NCBI GenBank assembly: GCA_029778535.1
Contig: JAKOQB010000187.1
Coordinates: 124,001-188,000 of the forward strand
DNA length: 64,000 nt
Source: Pseudomonadota bacterium
GTDB taxonomy: Bacteria > Pseudomonadota > Gammaproteobacteria > Burkholderiales > Burkholderiaceae_F
Reading direction: 5' to 3'
Shown here: positions 24,679-35,839 of the stretch, piece by piece
Layout of the letters: every line of letters starts with the position of its first letter
Numbering within the stretch: the stretch's first letter is position 1
The notes under the pieces: model-generated
What the model saw: the letters and a program-made list of their open reading frames with translations, nothing else
The model's database searches: none
What the model was told of the DNA's origin: nothing
Made by a program: the position numbers and the translations under genes

Positions 24679-26481
24679 TCAGGGGCCGAACCGAAGTTCC
24701 TCGGGGTAGGGGAACACGTCCTCCAGATGTCCCTGCTGGATGCGCTCCTTGCGGCCCTGCCAGAACTCGGGCGTGAACAGATCCGCGTGGTGCTTCAGCA
24801 GCGCCGCCTTGATGCGCGGATCGCCGAGCAGGAACGGCGCCCACTGCTCGGGAAACACGTCGTGCTTGCCGACGTGGTACCAGGGCTGGTCCGACATCTC
24901 GTCCTCCTCGGTCATCGCCTGTGGGACGCGGCGGAAGCTGGTGTCGGTCATGTACTCGATCTCGTCGTAGTCGTAGAAGACCACGCGATTGAGCCTCGTG
25001 ACGCCAAAGTTCTTGTACAGCATGTCGCCGGGGAAGATGTTCGCCGCCGCCAGATCCTTGATCGCCTGGCCGTACTCGCGGATCACGTGGTCGACCTCGG
25101 CGTCGGACGCGTGCATCAGGTAGATGTTCAGTGGCGTCATCCGGCGCTCGATGTACACGTGCTTGATCAGCACCGAGTCGGCGCTCAGCTCGACCTGGCT
25201 GCGACAGTAGGCGAGCAGCTCCTGCATCAGCTCAGGCGAAATCCGCGCGCGCGGCAGCGACACCTGCGAGTACTCCCAGGTGTCGGCCATGCGGCCGACG
25301 CGGTCGTGCATCTTGACGAGCTGGTACTTGGCCTTGATCTGCTCGCGATCGGTCTCCTTCGGAAACGGGATCACGTCCTTGATCATCTTGAAAACGTACG
25401 GGTACGACGGCAGCGTGAACACCGTCATCACCAGCCCCTTGATGCCGGGCGCGATCACGAACTGGTCCGACGAATGCCGCAGGTGGTGCAGGAAGTCGCG
25501 GTAAAAGAGCGTCTTGCCCTGCTTCTGCAGCCCGACCATCGTGTACAGCTCGCAGGCGGGCTTGTGCGGCAGGATCGAGCGGATGAAGTCGACGTACGCG
25601 CTCGGCGCCTCCATGTCGACCAGGAAGTATGCGCGCGTGAACGAGAACAGCGTGGCGAGGTGCTGGCCGGACAGCAGCACTGTGTCGACGTAAAGCTGCC
25701 CGCGCTCGTCGCGCAGGATCGGCACCGCCAGCGGCGTGATGCGCGTGCCGTTGATGATGCGGCCGACGATGTAGGCGCCCTTGTTGCGGTAGAACAGGCT
25801 CGACAGCACCTGGATCTGGCAGTCTGGCTCGACGTGGAACGGCCGCGTCAGCGCGTTCGGCGCCTCGTTGCGGTCGTGCGCGCGGCACACGGCGCGGATC
25901 GCGCGCCGTATGTCGCGCTCGACGTCGACCCACGGGCAGGCCAGCCCGAAGTCGATCAGGATCTGCCGGATCGTGTTCTTCAGGCCGCGCGCGGCCGGGT
26001 AGTAGCTGCGATACGACGGCGGATCCGAGTCCATGTAGTCGGTCGCCACGCCGGGCCGCACGAAGATGAACTCGTTGCGGAAGTAGTCGCGGTGCAGCAG
26101 CTTGGTGCACACGGAGTTGAAGAACGTCTCCGCGCATTCGGGCTGACGGTGCTCGGCCAGCAGCACGATGTAGAGCTGTTTGACCGCCTGCCACAGCGCG
26201 TCGCGCTCCTCGTCGGTGAGCGCCGCCAGGTCGAAACCGTGCTCGACCCGTTCCGACGCCTCGATCACGCGCTGGTCGTAGAACGCGATCCGCTCGCGCG
26301 CCGATTCGCGCATGCCGATCCAGTCGCCATCCTCGAAGCGCTGCTTGGCCTGCTGCGCGACGTAGCGGAAAAGCCGGTAGTGGCGGTCGAAGCCTTCGAG
26401 GATCGCGCGCGCGATCGCCGCCGGCTGCGGCATCGAGCGATCGAAACGCGCGCCCAGCGGCGTGATGGCCAGTTCGTTCAT
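24679..26481 (-). CDS. aceK: isocitrate dehydrogenase kinase/phosphatase
   Basis: A 600-residue AceK, full length. AceK phosphorylates isocitrate dehydrogenase to divert carbon into the glyoxylate bypass, and reverses it. The ATP loop is [13 protein letters not shown] (343-355) with Lys365 in PYVFKMIKD; the catalytic aspartates are in [13 protein letters not shown] and [15 protein letters not shown] 26481 is chosen because the conserved N-terminus begins a few residues later. No aceA or aceB is adjacent, as is common in betaproteobacteria. Confidence 0.97.
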   Translation of the reverse strand: MNELAITPLGARFDRSMPQPAAIARAILEGFDRHYRLFRYVAQQAKQRFEDGDWIGMRESARERIAFYDQRVIEASERVEHGFDLAALTDEERDALWQAVKQLYIVLLAEHRQPECAETFFNSVCTKLLHRDYFRNEFIFVRPGVATDYMDSDPPSYRSYYPAARGLKNTIRQILIDFGLACPWVDVERDIRRAIRAVCRAHDRNEAPNALTRPFHVEPDCQIQVLSSLFYRNKGAYIVGRIINGTRITPLAVPILRDERGQLYVDTVLLSGQHLATLFSFTRAYFLVDMEAPSAYVDFIRSILPHKPACELYTMVGLQKQGKTLFYRDFLHHLRHSSDQFVIAPGIKGLVMTVFTLPSYPYVFKMIKDVIPFPKETDREQIKAKYQLVKMHDRVGRMADTWEYSQVSLPRARISPELMQELLAYCRSQVELSADSVLIKHVYIERRMTPLNIYLMHASDAEVDHVIREYGQAIKDLAAANIFPGDMLYKNFGVTRLNRVVFYDYDEIEYMTDTSFRRVPQAMTEEDEMSDQPWYHVGKHDVFPEQWAPFLLGDPRIKAALLKHHADLFTPEFWQGRKERIQQGHLEDVFPYPEELRFGP

Positions 26482-26536
26482 CGCCGGTCGGGCCCCGGCG
26501 GGGTCATGACGTCGTCGCGTGGCGTGGCAAGGTTGA

Positions 26537-27187
26537 TCATGACGCCGCGTGGCGGGGCGTCGTGGCCAGCCACACCGCAAGCGCGCCGAACGCGGTGCCC
26601 AGAAACCAGCGCTGCGTGCGCAGCCACAGCGGCCGGGTGGCGAACCACGCGGCCAGCACGCCGGCCAGCGTGACGAGGGCACCGTCGACCAGCGTTCCCA
26701 CGGTGATGTGCAGCACGCCCAGCACCAGGCTCTGCGCCAGCACCGAACCGGCGGCGGGATCGACGAACTGCGGGAACAGCGACAGGTAGAACACGGCGAC
26801 CTTCGGATTGACCGCCGCCGCGACCATTGCTTGCCGGAACAGCACGCGGTCGGCGACCAGCGGCAGCGGCTGCGCCTCGAACGAGATGCCGTTGCCGCGC
26901 ACGGTGGACCACGCGAGCCACAGCAGGTAGGCGGCGCCGGCGAGCTTGACCGCGTCGAACGCTGCGGGGATCGCCAGCAGCAGCGCCGACAATCCGAAGG
27001 CGGCGAGGCACAAATGCATGAACACCCCAGCCGCCACGCCGAACAGCGAGAAGTAGCCCGCGCGCCGCCCCTGCGCCAGCGTGCGCGACAGCAGGTAGAT
27101 CCACACCGGGCCGGGCGTGAGCGCGAGCAGCAGCACCGCGAACGCGAACAGGGCGAGCCTTTCGAAACTCAATCCTGCGATGGTCAT
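26537..27187 (-). CDS. LysE/RhtB-family exporter
   Basis: A 216-residue membrane protein with six hydrophobic segments. The RhtB signature [21 protein letters not shown] lies at 24-44, and [17 protein letters not shown] at about 127-143 is the second conserved block. The family exports amino acids such as homoserine, threonine or lysine. It sits 55 nt upstream of aceK on the same strand. Substrate unknown. Confidence 0.92.
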   Translation of the reverse strand: MTIAGLSFERLALFAFAVLLLALTPGPVWIYLLSRTLAQGRRAGYFSLFGVAAGVFMHLCLAAFGLSALLLAIPAAFDAVKLAGAAYLLWLAWSTVRGNGISFEAQPLPLVADRVLFRQAMVAAAVNPKVAVFYLSLFPQFVDPAAGSVLAQSLVLGVLHITVGTLVDGALVTLAGVLAAWFATRPLWLRTQRWFLGTAFGALAVWLATTPRHAAS

Positions 27188-27267
27188 CGGGCGGTGCAGT
27201 CAGGCAGTTCGAATCGTTCCGGTATCAACGGCGTGTCCCTGAATTGTTGATCGGATGCGCGCGGCGG

Positions 27268-27660
27268 TTACCAGATCGACCTGACGCCCGGCAGCGCGGC
27301 GAGGCGGGCATCCACGGTGACGATCGGCGCGTTGTTTTCAAGCGCGGTCGCAGCGATCAAGCTGTCCGCCGGCTCCCCGCGGAGCACGTAAAGCTCGTTT
27401 GCACGGACGGCGATGTTGGGAGTGATCGGAAGTACTCGAACGGAGCGCCGAGCGGCCATGTCGGCGATCGTGGACGCGGCAGGTAGCGGCAGGGGAAAGC
27501 GCCCACGCTCCGCGAGCATCGCCATCTCCCACAGGCTGATATCGGCCCAGCACAGTTCGCCACGGACCTCGGCCGCGTCGATGGCGGCGATACTGCGTCG
27601 CGACAGCCGCCTCGGCTCGAACGCGTCCCAGAGGATCGCGTGGGTGTCCACGATCAGCAT
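27268..27660 (-). CDS. VapC-type PIN-domain toxin ribonuclease (second)
   Basis: A 130-residue PIN domain of the type II VapC subgroup: Asp5 (IVDTHAILWDAF), Glu45 (SLWEMAMLAERGR), Asp99 (GEPADSLIAATAL) and Asp117 (VTVDARLA) form the acidic site. It starts 9 nt after the stop of a Phd-type antitoxin and appears intact. Confidence 0.92.
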   Translation of the reverse strand: MLIVDTHAILWDAFEPRRLSRRSIAAIDAAEVRGELCWADISLWEMAMLAERGRFPLPLPAASTIADMAARRSVRVLPITPNIAVRANELYVLRGEPADSLIAATALENNAPIVTVDARLAALPGVRSIW

Positions 27661-27669
27661 GCGTCGAAC

Positions 27670-27963
27670 TCATTTTCTGCGCCGGCGCGCCCTGTCCTTC
27701 CTCTTGACGGGCTGCTCGAGCAGAATTCCCTTCGCGGCATTCCATTCGACGTCGATCGGCGTCAGCACGTCGCCGAGCTTGACCGTCTTGCGCAGCGCCT
27801 CGATGCGCGCCTTGGCCGCTTCCTTCTCGGACAGCGCCGGCTCGATGCGGGCGACCACGTGGCCGTGCTGGGTGACGCGCAGCGTCTCGCCGCGCTTCAC
27901 GCGCGCGAGGTAATCCGCGAGATTCTGCCGCAGTTGGCTGATGCTGATGTCGTTGGCGCCCAT
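27670..27963 (-). CDS. Phd/YefM-type antitoxin with basic C-terminus
   Basis: A 97-residue protein beginning MGANDISISQLRQNLADYLARVKRG, a Phd/YefM DNA-binding domain, then VTQHGHVVARIEP. The C-terminus is unusually basic (KRKDRARRRRK). A 9-bp-arm palindrome just upstream is the likely operator. It is paired with the PIN toxin and so neutralises it and represses the operon. Confidence 0.9.
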   Translation of the reverse strand: MGANDISISQLRQNLADYLARVKRGETLRVTQHGHVVARIEPALSEKEAAKARIEALRKTVKLGDVLTPIDVEWNAAKGILLEQPVKRKDRARRRRK

Positions 27964-27972
27964 CCCGCCCGC

Positions 27973-27998
27973 CTTTTGTACAAAGTTTCGTACAAAAG
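27973..27998. promoter_or_regulatory. palindromic operator of the Phd/VapC pair
   Basis: Perfect arms CTTTTGTAC and GTACAAAAG flank AAAGTTTC, ending 10 nt upstream of the antitoxin start. AT-rich composition and position fit an autoregulated promoter/operator. Confidence 0.75.
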
Positions 27999-28001
27999 AC
28001 G

Positions 28002-28535
28002 CTACGCGCCGCGATGGCGCCGGTCAAGCCTCGAAGATCGAACAGCATGCCGTGGTCGTCCCGACGAGTACAGCTTACCCTCGGCGTCGGTGAGCCGTCC
28101 CTCGGCGGTGGCCATGCGGCGGCCGCGGGCGACCAACTTGCCCTCGGCACGCACCGGCCCGGTCTTGTCGGTCAACGAACGCACGCAGCGGATCTCGAAC
28201 TCGAGCGTCGCGTAGGCGCGGCCGGCCTGGCACAGCGTCTGCACCGCGCGCGCCAGCGCCGAGTCGAGCAGCGCGCCGTGCCAGGCGCCGTGCACGGTGG
28301 CGGTCGGGTTGGAGTGCGCGAAGCCCGGCAGGCCCGGGAACAGCGCGCGACCGGCCGCGACTTCGAGCAGGTGGAAGTCGAGCGTGTGCGTGATCGGCGG
28401 ATCGGGAATCTCGCTGCGCACGATCCGCAGCAGGAACTCAAGGCCGCTCAAGGTCGCCGCGCGCTTCGGATCGACCAGCCCCGATTGCGCGGTGCGCGCG
28501 CGCAGCGGCTCCATTTCTGCCTGCCAGGGGTGCAT
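28002..28535 (-). CDS. hotdog-fold thioesterase (PaaI-like), C-terminus probably frameshifted
   Basis: From ATG 28535 (behind AAAGGAG) the protein reads as an acyl-CoA thioesterase: LEFLLRIVRSEIPDPPITHT, then HSNPTATVHGAWHGALLDSALA, the active hotdog helix. The written C-terminus SSGRPRHAVRSSRLDRRHRG is unlike the family. Shifting frame by one base near 28058-28066 gives GTTTACCSIFEA and a stop at 28024, which matches the usual end TTTCxIF. This indel is therefore likely to be a mutation or sequence error; the true stop would be 28024. Confidence 0.8.
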   Translation of the reverse strand: MHPWQAEMEPLRARTAQSGLVDPKRAATLSGLEFLLRIVRSEIPDPPITHTLDFHLLEVAAGRALFPGLPGFAHSNPTATVHGAWHGALLDSALARAVQTLCQAGRAYATLEFEIRCVRSLTDKTGPVRAEGKLVARGRRMATAEGRLTDAEGKLYSSGRPRHAVRSSRLDRRHRGA

Positions 28536-28552
28536 CGGGACTCCTTTCCGGG

Positions 28553-29482
28553 TTACGCCAGCCCGAACTTCGCGCGCCATTCGGCCAGCTTCGCGAGCGA
28601 CACGCCGATGCCGCCGCAGACTTCGACCAGCACGCGACCGTGGCGCGCAAAGCGGTCCGGGTGCACATCAAGCGCGGCGAGCGTGGCGCCGCACGCGGGC
28701 TCGACCAGCACGCGGAATTCGTCGGCGAACTTCAGGCAGGCGGCGACGGCCTGCGCATCGGTCACGGTCAGCGGCACGATGTCGTGCTCGCGCGCCAGCT
28801 CGACCGCGCGCGCGCAGACGCGCTTGGCACCCAGCGACGTCGCGATCGACGTGATCGCCGGCAGCGGGACAGGCGCGCCGTTCGCGAGCGCGGCCGCGTA
28901 CGACGCCGCGCCTTCGGTCTCGACCGCGATCACCGGCACGTCGCGCAGCCCGTTGCGCTGCAGCCCCTGCACGATGCCTGCCAGCAGTCCGCCGCCGCCG
29001 ACGCAGCAGGCCACTGCGTCGAAGGCGACGCCGTCGGCCACGCATTCGTCGATCAGCGTCGCGTGGCCGTCCCAGAGGTCGGGATCGTCGAACGCGTGCA
29101 GGTACGCGGCGTTTCGTTCGCTCGCTAGCGCCAGCGCGTGTTCATTCGATTCATCCCACGCCACGCCGTGCACGATGACGGTGGCGCCGAGCGCGGCAAT
29201 GCGTTCGCGCACGCCCGCCAGCGTCGTCTGCGGCACCACGATCGTGGTCGGCACGCGCAGGTGCGCGCCGGCGTAAGCGGCGGCGAAGCCGGCATTGCCG
29301 CCCGAAGGACAGACGAGTTCGCGTGCCCCGCGCGCGACCGCGCGTTCCGCCGCCAGACCGATGCCGCGCAGCTTGAACGAGCCCGACGGCTGCAGCGCGT
29401 CCATCTTGAGCGCGAGCAGCCGCGCGGCGCGGCTGTACGAGGCCGGCGCGTACAGCACCGGCGTGTGCGTGTGCAGCGGCAC
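28553..29482 (-). CDS. PLP-dependent threonine/serine dehydratase-like enzyme
   Basis: A 309-residue type II-fold PLP enzyme. Schiff-base Lys37 is in QPSGSFKLRGIG, the substrate loop is CPSGGNAGFAAAYAG, the phosphate loop is CCVGGGGLLAGIVQG and the cofactor-ring contact is VCGGIGVSLA. It is short and lacks the regulatory ACT domain of IlvA, so it resembles catabolic L-serine/threonine dehydratases. It follows the isovaleryl-CoA dehydrogenase gene by 6 nt and belongs to the same minus-strand operon. Confidence 0.9.
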   Translation of the reverse strand: MPLHTHTPVLYAPASYSRAARLLALKMDALQPSGSFKLRGIGLAAERAVARGARELVCPSGGNAGFAAAYAGAHLRVPTTIVVPQTTLAGVRERIAALGATVIVHGVAWDESNEHALALASERNAAYLHAFDDPDLWDGHATLIDECVADGVAFDAVACCVGGGGLLAGIVQGLQRNGLRDVPVIAVETEGAASYAAALANGAPVPLPAITSIATSLGAKRVCARAVELAREHDIVPLTVTDAQAVAACLKFADEFRVLVEPACGATLAALDVHPDRFARHGRVLVEVCGGIGVSLAKLAEWRAKFGLA

Positions 29483-29488
29483 GGCGAA

Positions 29489-30667
29489 CTACATCGTTTC
29501 GGCGAAGTACTCGCGCCCAATCAGCATCCGGCGGATCTCGCTCGTGCCGGCGCCGATCTCGTACAGCTTCGCGTCGCGCCACAGGCGCCCGGTCGGGTAT
29601 TCGTTGATGTAGCCGTTGCCGCCGAGGATCTGGATCGCCTCGCCTGCCATCCACGTCGCCTTCTCGGCCGTGTACAGGATCACGCCGGCGCAGTCCTTGC
29701 GCACCTGGCGCACGTGCTCGCGGCCGAGCGCGTCGAGGTTCTTGCCGACCGTGTAGCAATACGCGCGGCAGGCGGCGAGCGTCGTGTACATGTCGGCGAC
29801 CTTGCCCTGGATGAGCTGAAATTCGCCGATCGAGGTGCCGAACTGCTTGCGGTCGTGGATGTACGGGGTGACCACGTCCATGCACGCCTGCATGATGCCG
29901 ATCGGACCGGCCGCGAGCACCGCGCGCTCGTAATCGAGCCCGCTCATCAGCACCTTGACACCCTTGTTGACTTCGCCGAGCACGTTCGCGGCCGGCACCT
30001 CGACGTTGTCGAACACGAGCTCTCCCGTGTGCGAGCCGCGCATGCCGAGCTTGTCGAGCTTCTGCGCGATAGAGAAGCCCTTCATGCCTTTCTCAATCAG
30101 GAATGCGGTGATGCCGGAGGCACCCAGTTCCGGCTCGGTCTTCGCATACACGACCAGCGTGTCGGCGTCCGGGCCGTTGGTGATCCACATCTTGGTGCCG
30201 TTGAGCACGTAATAACCACCCTTGTCCTCGGCGCGCAGCTTCATGCTGACCACGTCCGATCCCGAGCCCGCCTCGCTCATGGCCAGCGCGCCGACGTGCT
30301 CGCCGGAAACGAGCTTCGGCAGGTACTTCTTCTTCTGCGCTGCCGTGCCGTTGCGGTGGATCTGGTTCACGCACAGGTTCGAGTGCGCGCCGTACGACAG
30401 GCCGACCGAGGCGCTGGCGCGGCTGATCTCCTCCATTGCGACCATGTGCGCCAGATAGCCCATGTTGGCGCCGCCGTACTCCTCGGCCACCGTGATGCCG
30501 AGCGCGCCGACTTCACCCAGCTTGCGCCACAGGTCCATCGGGAACTGGTCGCTGCGGTCGATCGCGGCCGCGCGCGGCGCGATCTCGCGCTGCGCGAATT
30601 CGCGTACCGCGTCGCGCAGCGCGTCGATGTCGGCGCCGAGTTCGAAGTTCAGTCCGGGCAGGTTCAT
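29489..30667 (-). CDS. liuA: isovaleryl-CoA dehydrogenase
   Basis: A 392-residue acyl-CoA dehydrogenase of the isovaleryl type: it oxidises isovaleryl-CoA to 3-methylcrotonyl-CoA in leucine breakdown. The distinguishing mark is the catalytic glutamate Glu247 in [19 protein letters not shown], placed as in human IVD rather than near the C-terminus, where [13 protein letters not shown] lacks it. [18 protein letters not shown] is the FAD site. The remaining liu genes (carboxylase, hydratase, lyase) are not adjacent. A LiuR-type operator lies upstream of the first gene of the operon. Confidence 0.96.
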   Translation of the reverse strand: MNLPGLNFELGADIDALRDAVREFAQREIAPRAAAIDRSDQFPMDLWRKLGEVGALGITVAEEYGGANMGYLAHMVAMEEISRASASVGLSYGAHSNLCVNQIHRNGTAAQKKKYLPKLVSGEHVGALAMSEAGSGSDVVSMKLRAEDKGGYYVLNGTKMWITNGPDADTLVVYAKTEPELGASGITAFLIEKGMKGFSIAQKLDKLGMRGSHTGELVFDNVEVPAANVLGEVNKGVKVLMSGLDYERAVLAAGPIGIMQACMDVVTPYIHDRKQFGTSIGEFQLIQGKVADMYTTLAACRAYCYTVGKNLDALGREHVRQVRKDCAGVILYTAEKATWMAGEAIQILGGNGYINEYPTGRLWRDAKLYEIGAGTSEIRRMLIGREYFAETM

Positions 30668-30684
30668 TGGGCTCTCCGTCTTTG

Positions 30685-30725
30685 CTCCCTCTCCCGCATC
30701 ATCGGGAGAGGGCTGGGGTGAGGGC
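30685..30725. repeat. REP-like palindrome between thioesterase and liuA
   Basis: CTCCCTCTCCCG-CATCAT-CGGGAGAGGG followed by CTGGGGTGAGGG. It is the same family as 13245-13270 and lies within the operon, where it could stabilise the upstream message. Confidence 0.65.
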
Positions 30726-31180
30726 TAGACGCGCGGCTCGTCGCTCATGCCGTGCATCACCATCAGCGTCTGCTGCATCGCTGCGATCAGCGTCTGCCTG
30801 CCGGCGGCCAGCGCGTACACATCGGCGCGCACGATCGACAACGTGCGGCCGGGCTTGACCACCTCGCCGCGCGCGATCAGCCGCTCGCCCAGCGCCGGCG
30901 CCAGCATGTTGACCTTGTACTCCACCGTCAGCACCGACGCATCGGCCGGCATCAGTGTGAAGGCCGAGTAGCCGCCGGCACTGTCGGCGATCATGCCGAC
31001 CACGCCGCCGTGCACGAAGCCGTGCTGCTGGCCAAGATCGTCGCGCACCGGCAGTTCGATCGTGACGCGCCCCGGTTCGACGACGGTCAGCTCGGCGCCG
31101 ATCAGACCCATCGCCGACTGCCGGTTGAACGAGGCGCGCACGCGCGCGGCGAAGTCGGGATTCAAGGGCTTGAATTGCAT
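30725..31180 (-). CDS. PaaI-family hotdog thioesterase
   Basis: A 151-residue hotdog protein. FVHGGVVGMIADSAGGYSAFTL holds the active helix and VEYKVNMLAPALGERLIARG the neighbouring strands. It hydrolyses an acyl-CoA, probably a short or branched one given its position as first gene ahead of liuA. The ATG at 31180 lies 35 nt downstream of the perfect LiuR-type palindrome, so it is likely induced during branched-chain amino-acid catabolism. Confidence 0.9.
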   Translation of the reverse strand: MQFKPLNPDFAARVRASFNRQSAMGLIGAELTVVEPGRVTIELPVRDDLGQQHGFVHGGVVGMIADSAGGYSAFTLMPADASVLTVEYKVNMLAPALGERLIARGEVVKPGRTLSIVRADVYALAAGRQTLIAAMQQTLMVMHGMSDEPRV

Positions 31181-31214
31181 CGGCGCGCTCCGGGCGGGAG
31201 CGCCGCAAATTAGG

Positions 31215-31240
31215 CCAAGTTGACGTTAACGTCAACTTGG
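31215..31240. promoter_or_regulatory. LiuR-type operator upstream of the thioesterase-liuA operon
   Basis: A perfect 26-bp palindrome with arms CCAAGTTGACGTT and AACGTCAACTTGG. The core TTGACGTTAACGTCAA matches the known MerR-family LiuR operator type, and a related site (36298-36313) lies at the liuR promoter. Confidence 0.8.
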
Positions 31241-31245
31241 CGGCA

Positions 31246-31707
31246 TCACGGTACGGGGCGCGCCGTGCCGAGCCGGTATGCGCCGCGCACGACGCGGTAC
31301 ACGTACCAGATCCAGACGCAAAACAGCCCGAACGCGCCGAGGAGTGCGACGCCGGCGGTGAGGAAGATCGATTCCCACTGCAGCTGGATCGACATGCCCG
31401 CGGCGTGCCAGTCGCCGCCGCTCTGCTCGTACGCAACGAGGACGTCGCGCACCACCGGCCACGCGCCGGCGACGATGACGCCGAAGCAGAGCAGGGAGCC
31501 GAGCAGCGACCCGCCGAAGGTGCGCGCGAGCCAGCGGTAGTGCGTATCGATGAACGCGGCATCGGGTGTGCCGCGCTTGGCCAGGCAGACGATCACGCCG
31601 AGCAGCGCCGGCCACCAGAGGAAGACGCCGAGCGCAAACAGCGCATAGGCGATCCAGGCGGCGGTGAACTCGCGCGCCGGGGGCACGGCGTCGATCGTGG
31701 CGCTCAT
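31246..31707 (-). CDS. small membrane protein, DUF4870-like
   Basis: From ATG 31707 the protein has 153 residues with about four membrane segments. FIDTHYRWLARTFGGSLLGS, following a short hydrophobic hairpin, resembles DUF4870 proteins. The function of that family is unknown. Its stop is only 6 nt before the LiuR palindrome, so it is transcribed toward, but probably separately from, the liuA operon. A heptad-repeat hairpin lies immediately upstream of its start. Confidence 0.7.
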   Translation of the reverse strand: MSATIDAVPPAREFTAAWIAYALFALGVFLWWPALLGVIVCLAKRGTPDAAFIDTHYRWLARTFGGSLLGSLLCFGVIVAGAWPVVRDVLVAYEQSGGDWHAAGMSIQLQWESIFLTAGVALLGAFGLFCVWIWYVYRVVRGAYRLGTARPVP

Positions 31708-31720
31708 CTTTGGACTCAGA

Positions 31721-31793
31721 CGGTTGTTCGTTCTCCGTTGTCCGTTGCCCGTGACTCCGCGCAGCGCGCACAACCAACGAACAACGGACAACG
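31721..31793. repeat. inverted arms of heptad repeats upstream of recQ
   Basis: The left arm has GTTGTTC, GTTCTCC, GTTGTCC and GTTGCCC heptads (31723-31750); the right arm carries their complements (CAACGAA, CAACGGA, CAACGGC). It lies between divergent genes. The plan is as at 20483 and 42456 but the heptad is different. Confidence 0.6.
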
Positions 31794-31857
31794 GCCAGTC
31801 GCCGCGATGCTACGCGCGACCGCCGCCCGATTCAGCCGCGATTGCTACGCTTCAGCC

Positions 31858-33663
<1,806 letters not shown>

Positions 33664-33732
33664 CCGCTGCCGCGTGGAGCGGCGCGCGACCTACACTTGC
33701 ACCCATTCCATCGCCGGCGCAGGAGAGCCCTC

Positions 33733-35376
33733 ATGCCCGCCACCCACGAAGTCTTCAACCAGAGCAGCCCGTTCGTCGATTTCAACCTGTACCTCGGCAA
33801 CCGCGCGCTGCGCGCTGCGCTGCGCTTCAATCATCCGGGCTTCGACGAGCAGCGCTTCATCGCGCTCGGCGACGAAGCCGGCTCGGGCGCGATGCAGGCG
33901 CACGCGCGGCTCGCCAACACCTTTCTGCCGGAGCTGAAGAGCTACGACCGCTTCGGCCGCCGCATCGACCAGGTCGAGTTCCATCCCAGCTATCACGCGC
34001 TGATGAGTTCGGCGCTGCGGCACCGGCTGCACGGTGCGCCGTGGACCGAAGGGCCCGGCGGTCACGTCGAACGCGCGGCGGCTTTCATGCTGTTCACCGA
34101 GCTGGAGCCGTCGGTGCTGTGCCCGGTGTCGATGACCTACGCGGTGACGCCGGCGCTGCGCGGCAACGAGCGGCTGCACGCCGCGTGGGGACCGAAGGTT
34201 GCGGCGACGCAGTACGACGACCGCTTCGTGCCCTTCACGCAGAAGACCGCGGTCACGCTGGGCATGGGCATGACCGAGAAGCAGGGCGGCTCCGACGTGC
34301 GCGCCAACACCACGCGCGCCGAGTTCGAAGGAACCGACGACTGGGGCCGCCGCTACCGGATCACCGGGCACAAGTGGTTCATGTCGGCGCCGATGTGCGA
34401 CGCGTTCCTGGTGCTCGCGTACGCAGGCGATGCGCTGTCGTGCTTCCTGCTGCCGCGCATCCTGCCCGACGGCAGCGTCAACGCGCTGCGCGTCGAGCGG
34501 CTGAAGCACAAGCTCGGCAACCAGGCCAACGCCAGCGCGGAGGTCGAATTCGACGGCGCAACGGCATGGCTGGTCGGCGAGGAAGGGCGCGGCGTGCCGC
34601 AGATCCTGGCGATGGGCGCGCTGACGCGGCTCGATTGCGCGCTCGGCACCGCCGGACTGATGCGGCAGGCGCTGTCGCTGGCGCTGCATCACTGCGGCGA
34701 GCGCAACGCATTCGGCAAGCGGCTGGCCGCGCAGCCGATGATGAAGAACGTGCTGGCCGATCTGGCGCTCGAGAGCGAGGCCGCGACCGCGCTCGCGCTG
34801 CGGCTGGCGCGCGCGGTGGACCGCAGCGAGCACGGCGACGACGCGCACGAGGCGCTGATTCGCCGCGTGCTGACGCCGATCGCCAAGTTCTGGATCTGCA
34901 AGCGCGGCAGCCATTTCGCACAGGAGGCGATGGAATGCCTCGGCGGCAACGGCTACGTCGAGGAGCACGGCGAAGGCGTGATGGCGCGCATCTACCGCGA
35001 GATGCCGGTGAACTCGATCTGGGAGGGCGCCGGCAACATCATCGCGCTCGACCTGCTGCGCGCGTTGCGCAGCGGGCCGGTGGCCGATGCGCTCGCGCAC
35101 GAACTGGCGCCGGTGCGCGGCACCGACCGGCGGTTGGATGCCGCAATTTCGCGCGTGGTCGCGATGCTCGACGGCGCGGTCGAGGAGGCACAGGCGCGCC
35201 GGCTGGCGCGCGACACCGCGCTGGTGCTGCAGGCGGCGCTGCTGCGTCAGCATTCGACCGATGCGGTGTTCGGCGCGTTCTGCGCCTCGCGGCTCGACGA
35301 GGCCGCCGACGTGTTCGGGCTGCTTCCGGCCGGCTGCGACCTGGACGCGATCATCGCGCGCGCGCAGCCGTACTAG
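33733..35376 (+). CDS. AidB-like acyl-CoA dehydrogenase family protein
   Basis: The protein is 547 residues, longer than ordinary acyl-CoA dehydrogenases and matching the AidB group: an N-terminal extension (NQSSPFVDFNLYLGN...), the FAD site GMGMTEKQGGSDVRANTT, HKWFMSAPMCDAFLVLA, and ECLGGNGYVEEHGEGVMARIYREMPVNSIWEGAGN near the C-terminal end of the core. AidB is part of the alkylation response and binds DNA through its C-terminal region, although its substrate is unclear. ATG 33733 follows AGGAGAG. Its stop overlaps that of terB on the other strand. Confidence 0.88.
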   Translation: MPATHEVFNQSSPFVDFNLYLGNRALRAALRFNHPGFDEQRFIALGDEAGSGAMQAHARLANTFLPELKSYDRFGRRIDQVEFHPSYHALMSSALRHRLHGAPWTEGPGGHVERAAAFMLFTELEPSVLCPVSMTYAVTPALRGNERLHAAWGPKVAATQYDDRFVPFTQKTAVTLGMGMTEKQGGSDVRANTTRAEFEGTDDWGRRYRITGHKWFMSAPMCDAFLVLAYAGDALSCFLLPRILPDGSVNALRVERLKHKLGNQANASAEVEFDGATAWLVGEEGRGVPQILAMGALTRLDCALGTAGLMRQALSLALHHCGERNAFGKRLAAQPMMKNVLADLALESEAATALALRLARAVDRSEHGDDAHEALIRRVLTPIAKFWICKRGSHFAQEAMECLGGNGYVEEHGEGVMARIYREMPVNSIWEGAGNIIALDLLRALRSGPVADALAHELAPVRGTDRRLDAAISRVVAMLDGAVEEAQARRLARDTALVLQAALLRQHSTDAVFGAFCASRLDEAADVFGLLPAGCDLDAIIARAQPY

Positions 35377-35834
35377 CCGGCGCGCGCGCGCACGGCATCC
35401 TCCTTGGCGCGCAGCTTGGCGGCGATGTAGTCGCCGTCGGGCACGTGCAGCAGTCCCGCGATCTTGCGCATCAGGTGCAGCTCGTGCGCGCTCAGCACGT
35501 CGTCGGCGTAGGCGACGCGCCACATCAGCTCGATCACGCGCTGCTTCTGCTGCTGCGTGAATTGCGCGTTGATCAGCGACGTGAACTGGTAGTAGTCGGT
35601 CGACTGGCGCACCTCTTCCTCCGCCAGCCGCAGCAGCTCGTCGGCCTCGGCGCCGCTCAGGCCGAACTTCTCGTGCACCGCGCGCAGCACCGCATCGCGC
35701 TCTGCCGGCTGCGTGTCGCGGTCGATGCGCACGACCTCGATCAGCAGCGCCACCGTGGCCAGCTCGATCGAGTGCTGCGGGCGCGCGTCGCCCGCCACCT
35801 TGCGCTCGAAGAAATCGCGGATCGACGCCAGCAT
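35373..35834 (-). CDS. TerB-family protein
   Basis: A 153-residue helical protein with the TerB domain: VALLIEVVRIDRDTQPAERDAVLRAV and LMWRVAYADDVLSAHELHLMRKIAGLL, two related helical repeats with Asp-rich metal-binding turns. The family is linked to tellurite resistance and stress, without a defined activity. The ATG at 35834 lies 5 nt after the liuR stop, so it is probably co-transcribed with liuR. Confidence 0.9.
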   Translation of the reverse strand: MLASIRDFFERKVAGDARPQHSIELATVALLIEVVRIDRDTQPAERDAVLRAVHEKFGLSGAEADELLRLAEEEVRQSTDYYQFTSLINAQFTQQQKQRVIELMWRVAYADDVLSAHELHLMRKIAGLLHVPDGDYIAAKLRAKEDAVRARAG

Positions 35835-35839
35835 CGCGC

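Noticed and set aside
26481..26682. N-terminal extension of AceK
   Set aside because: Arg/Pro-rich out-of-frame overlap with the exporter gene; family N-terminus starts at 26481.
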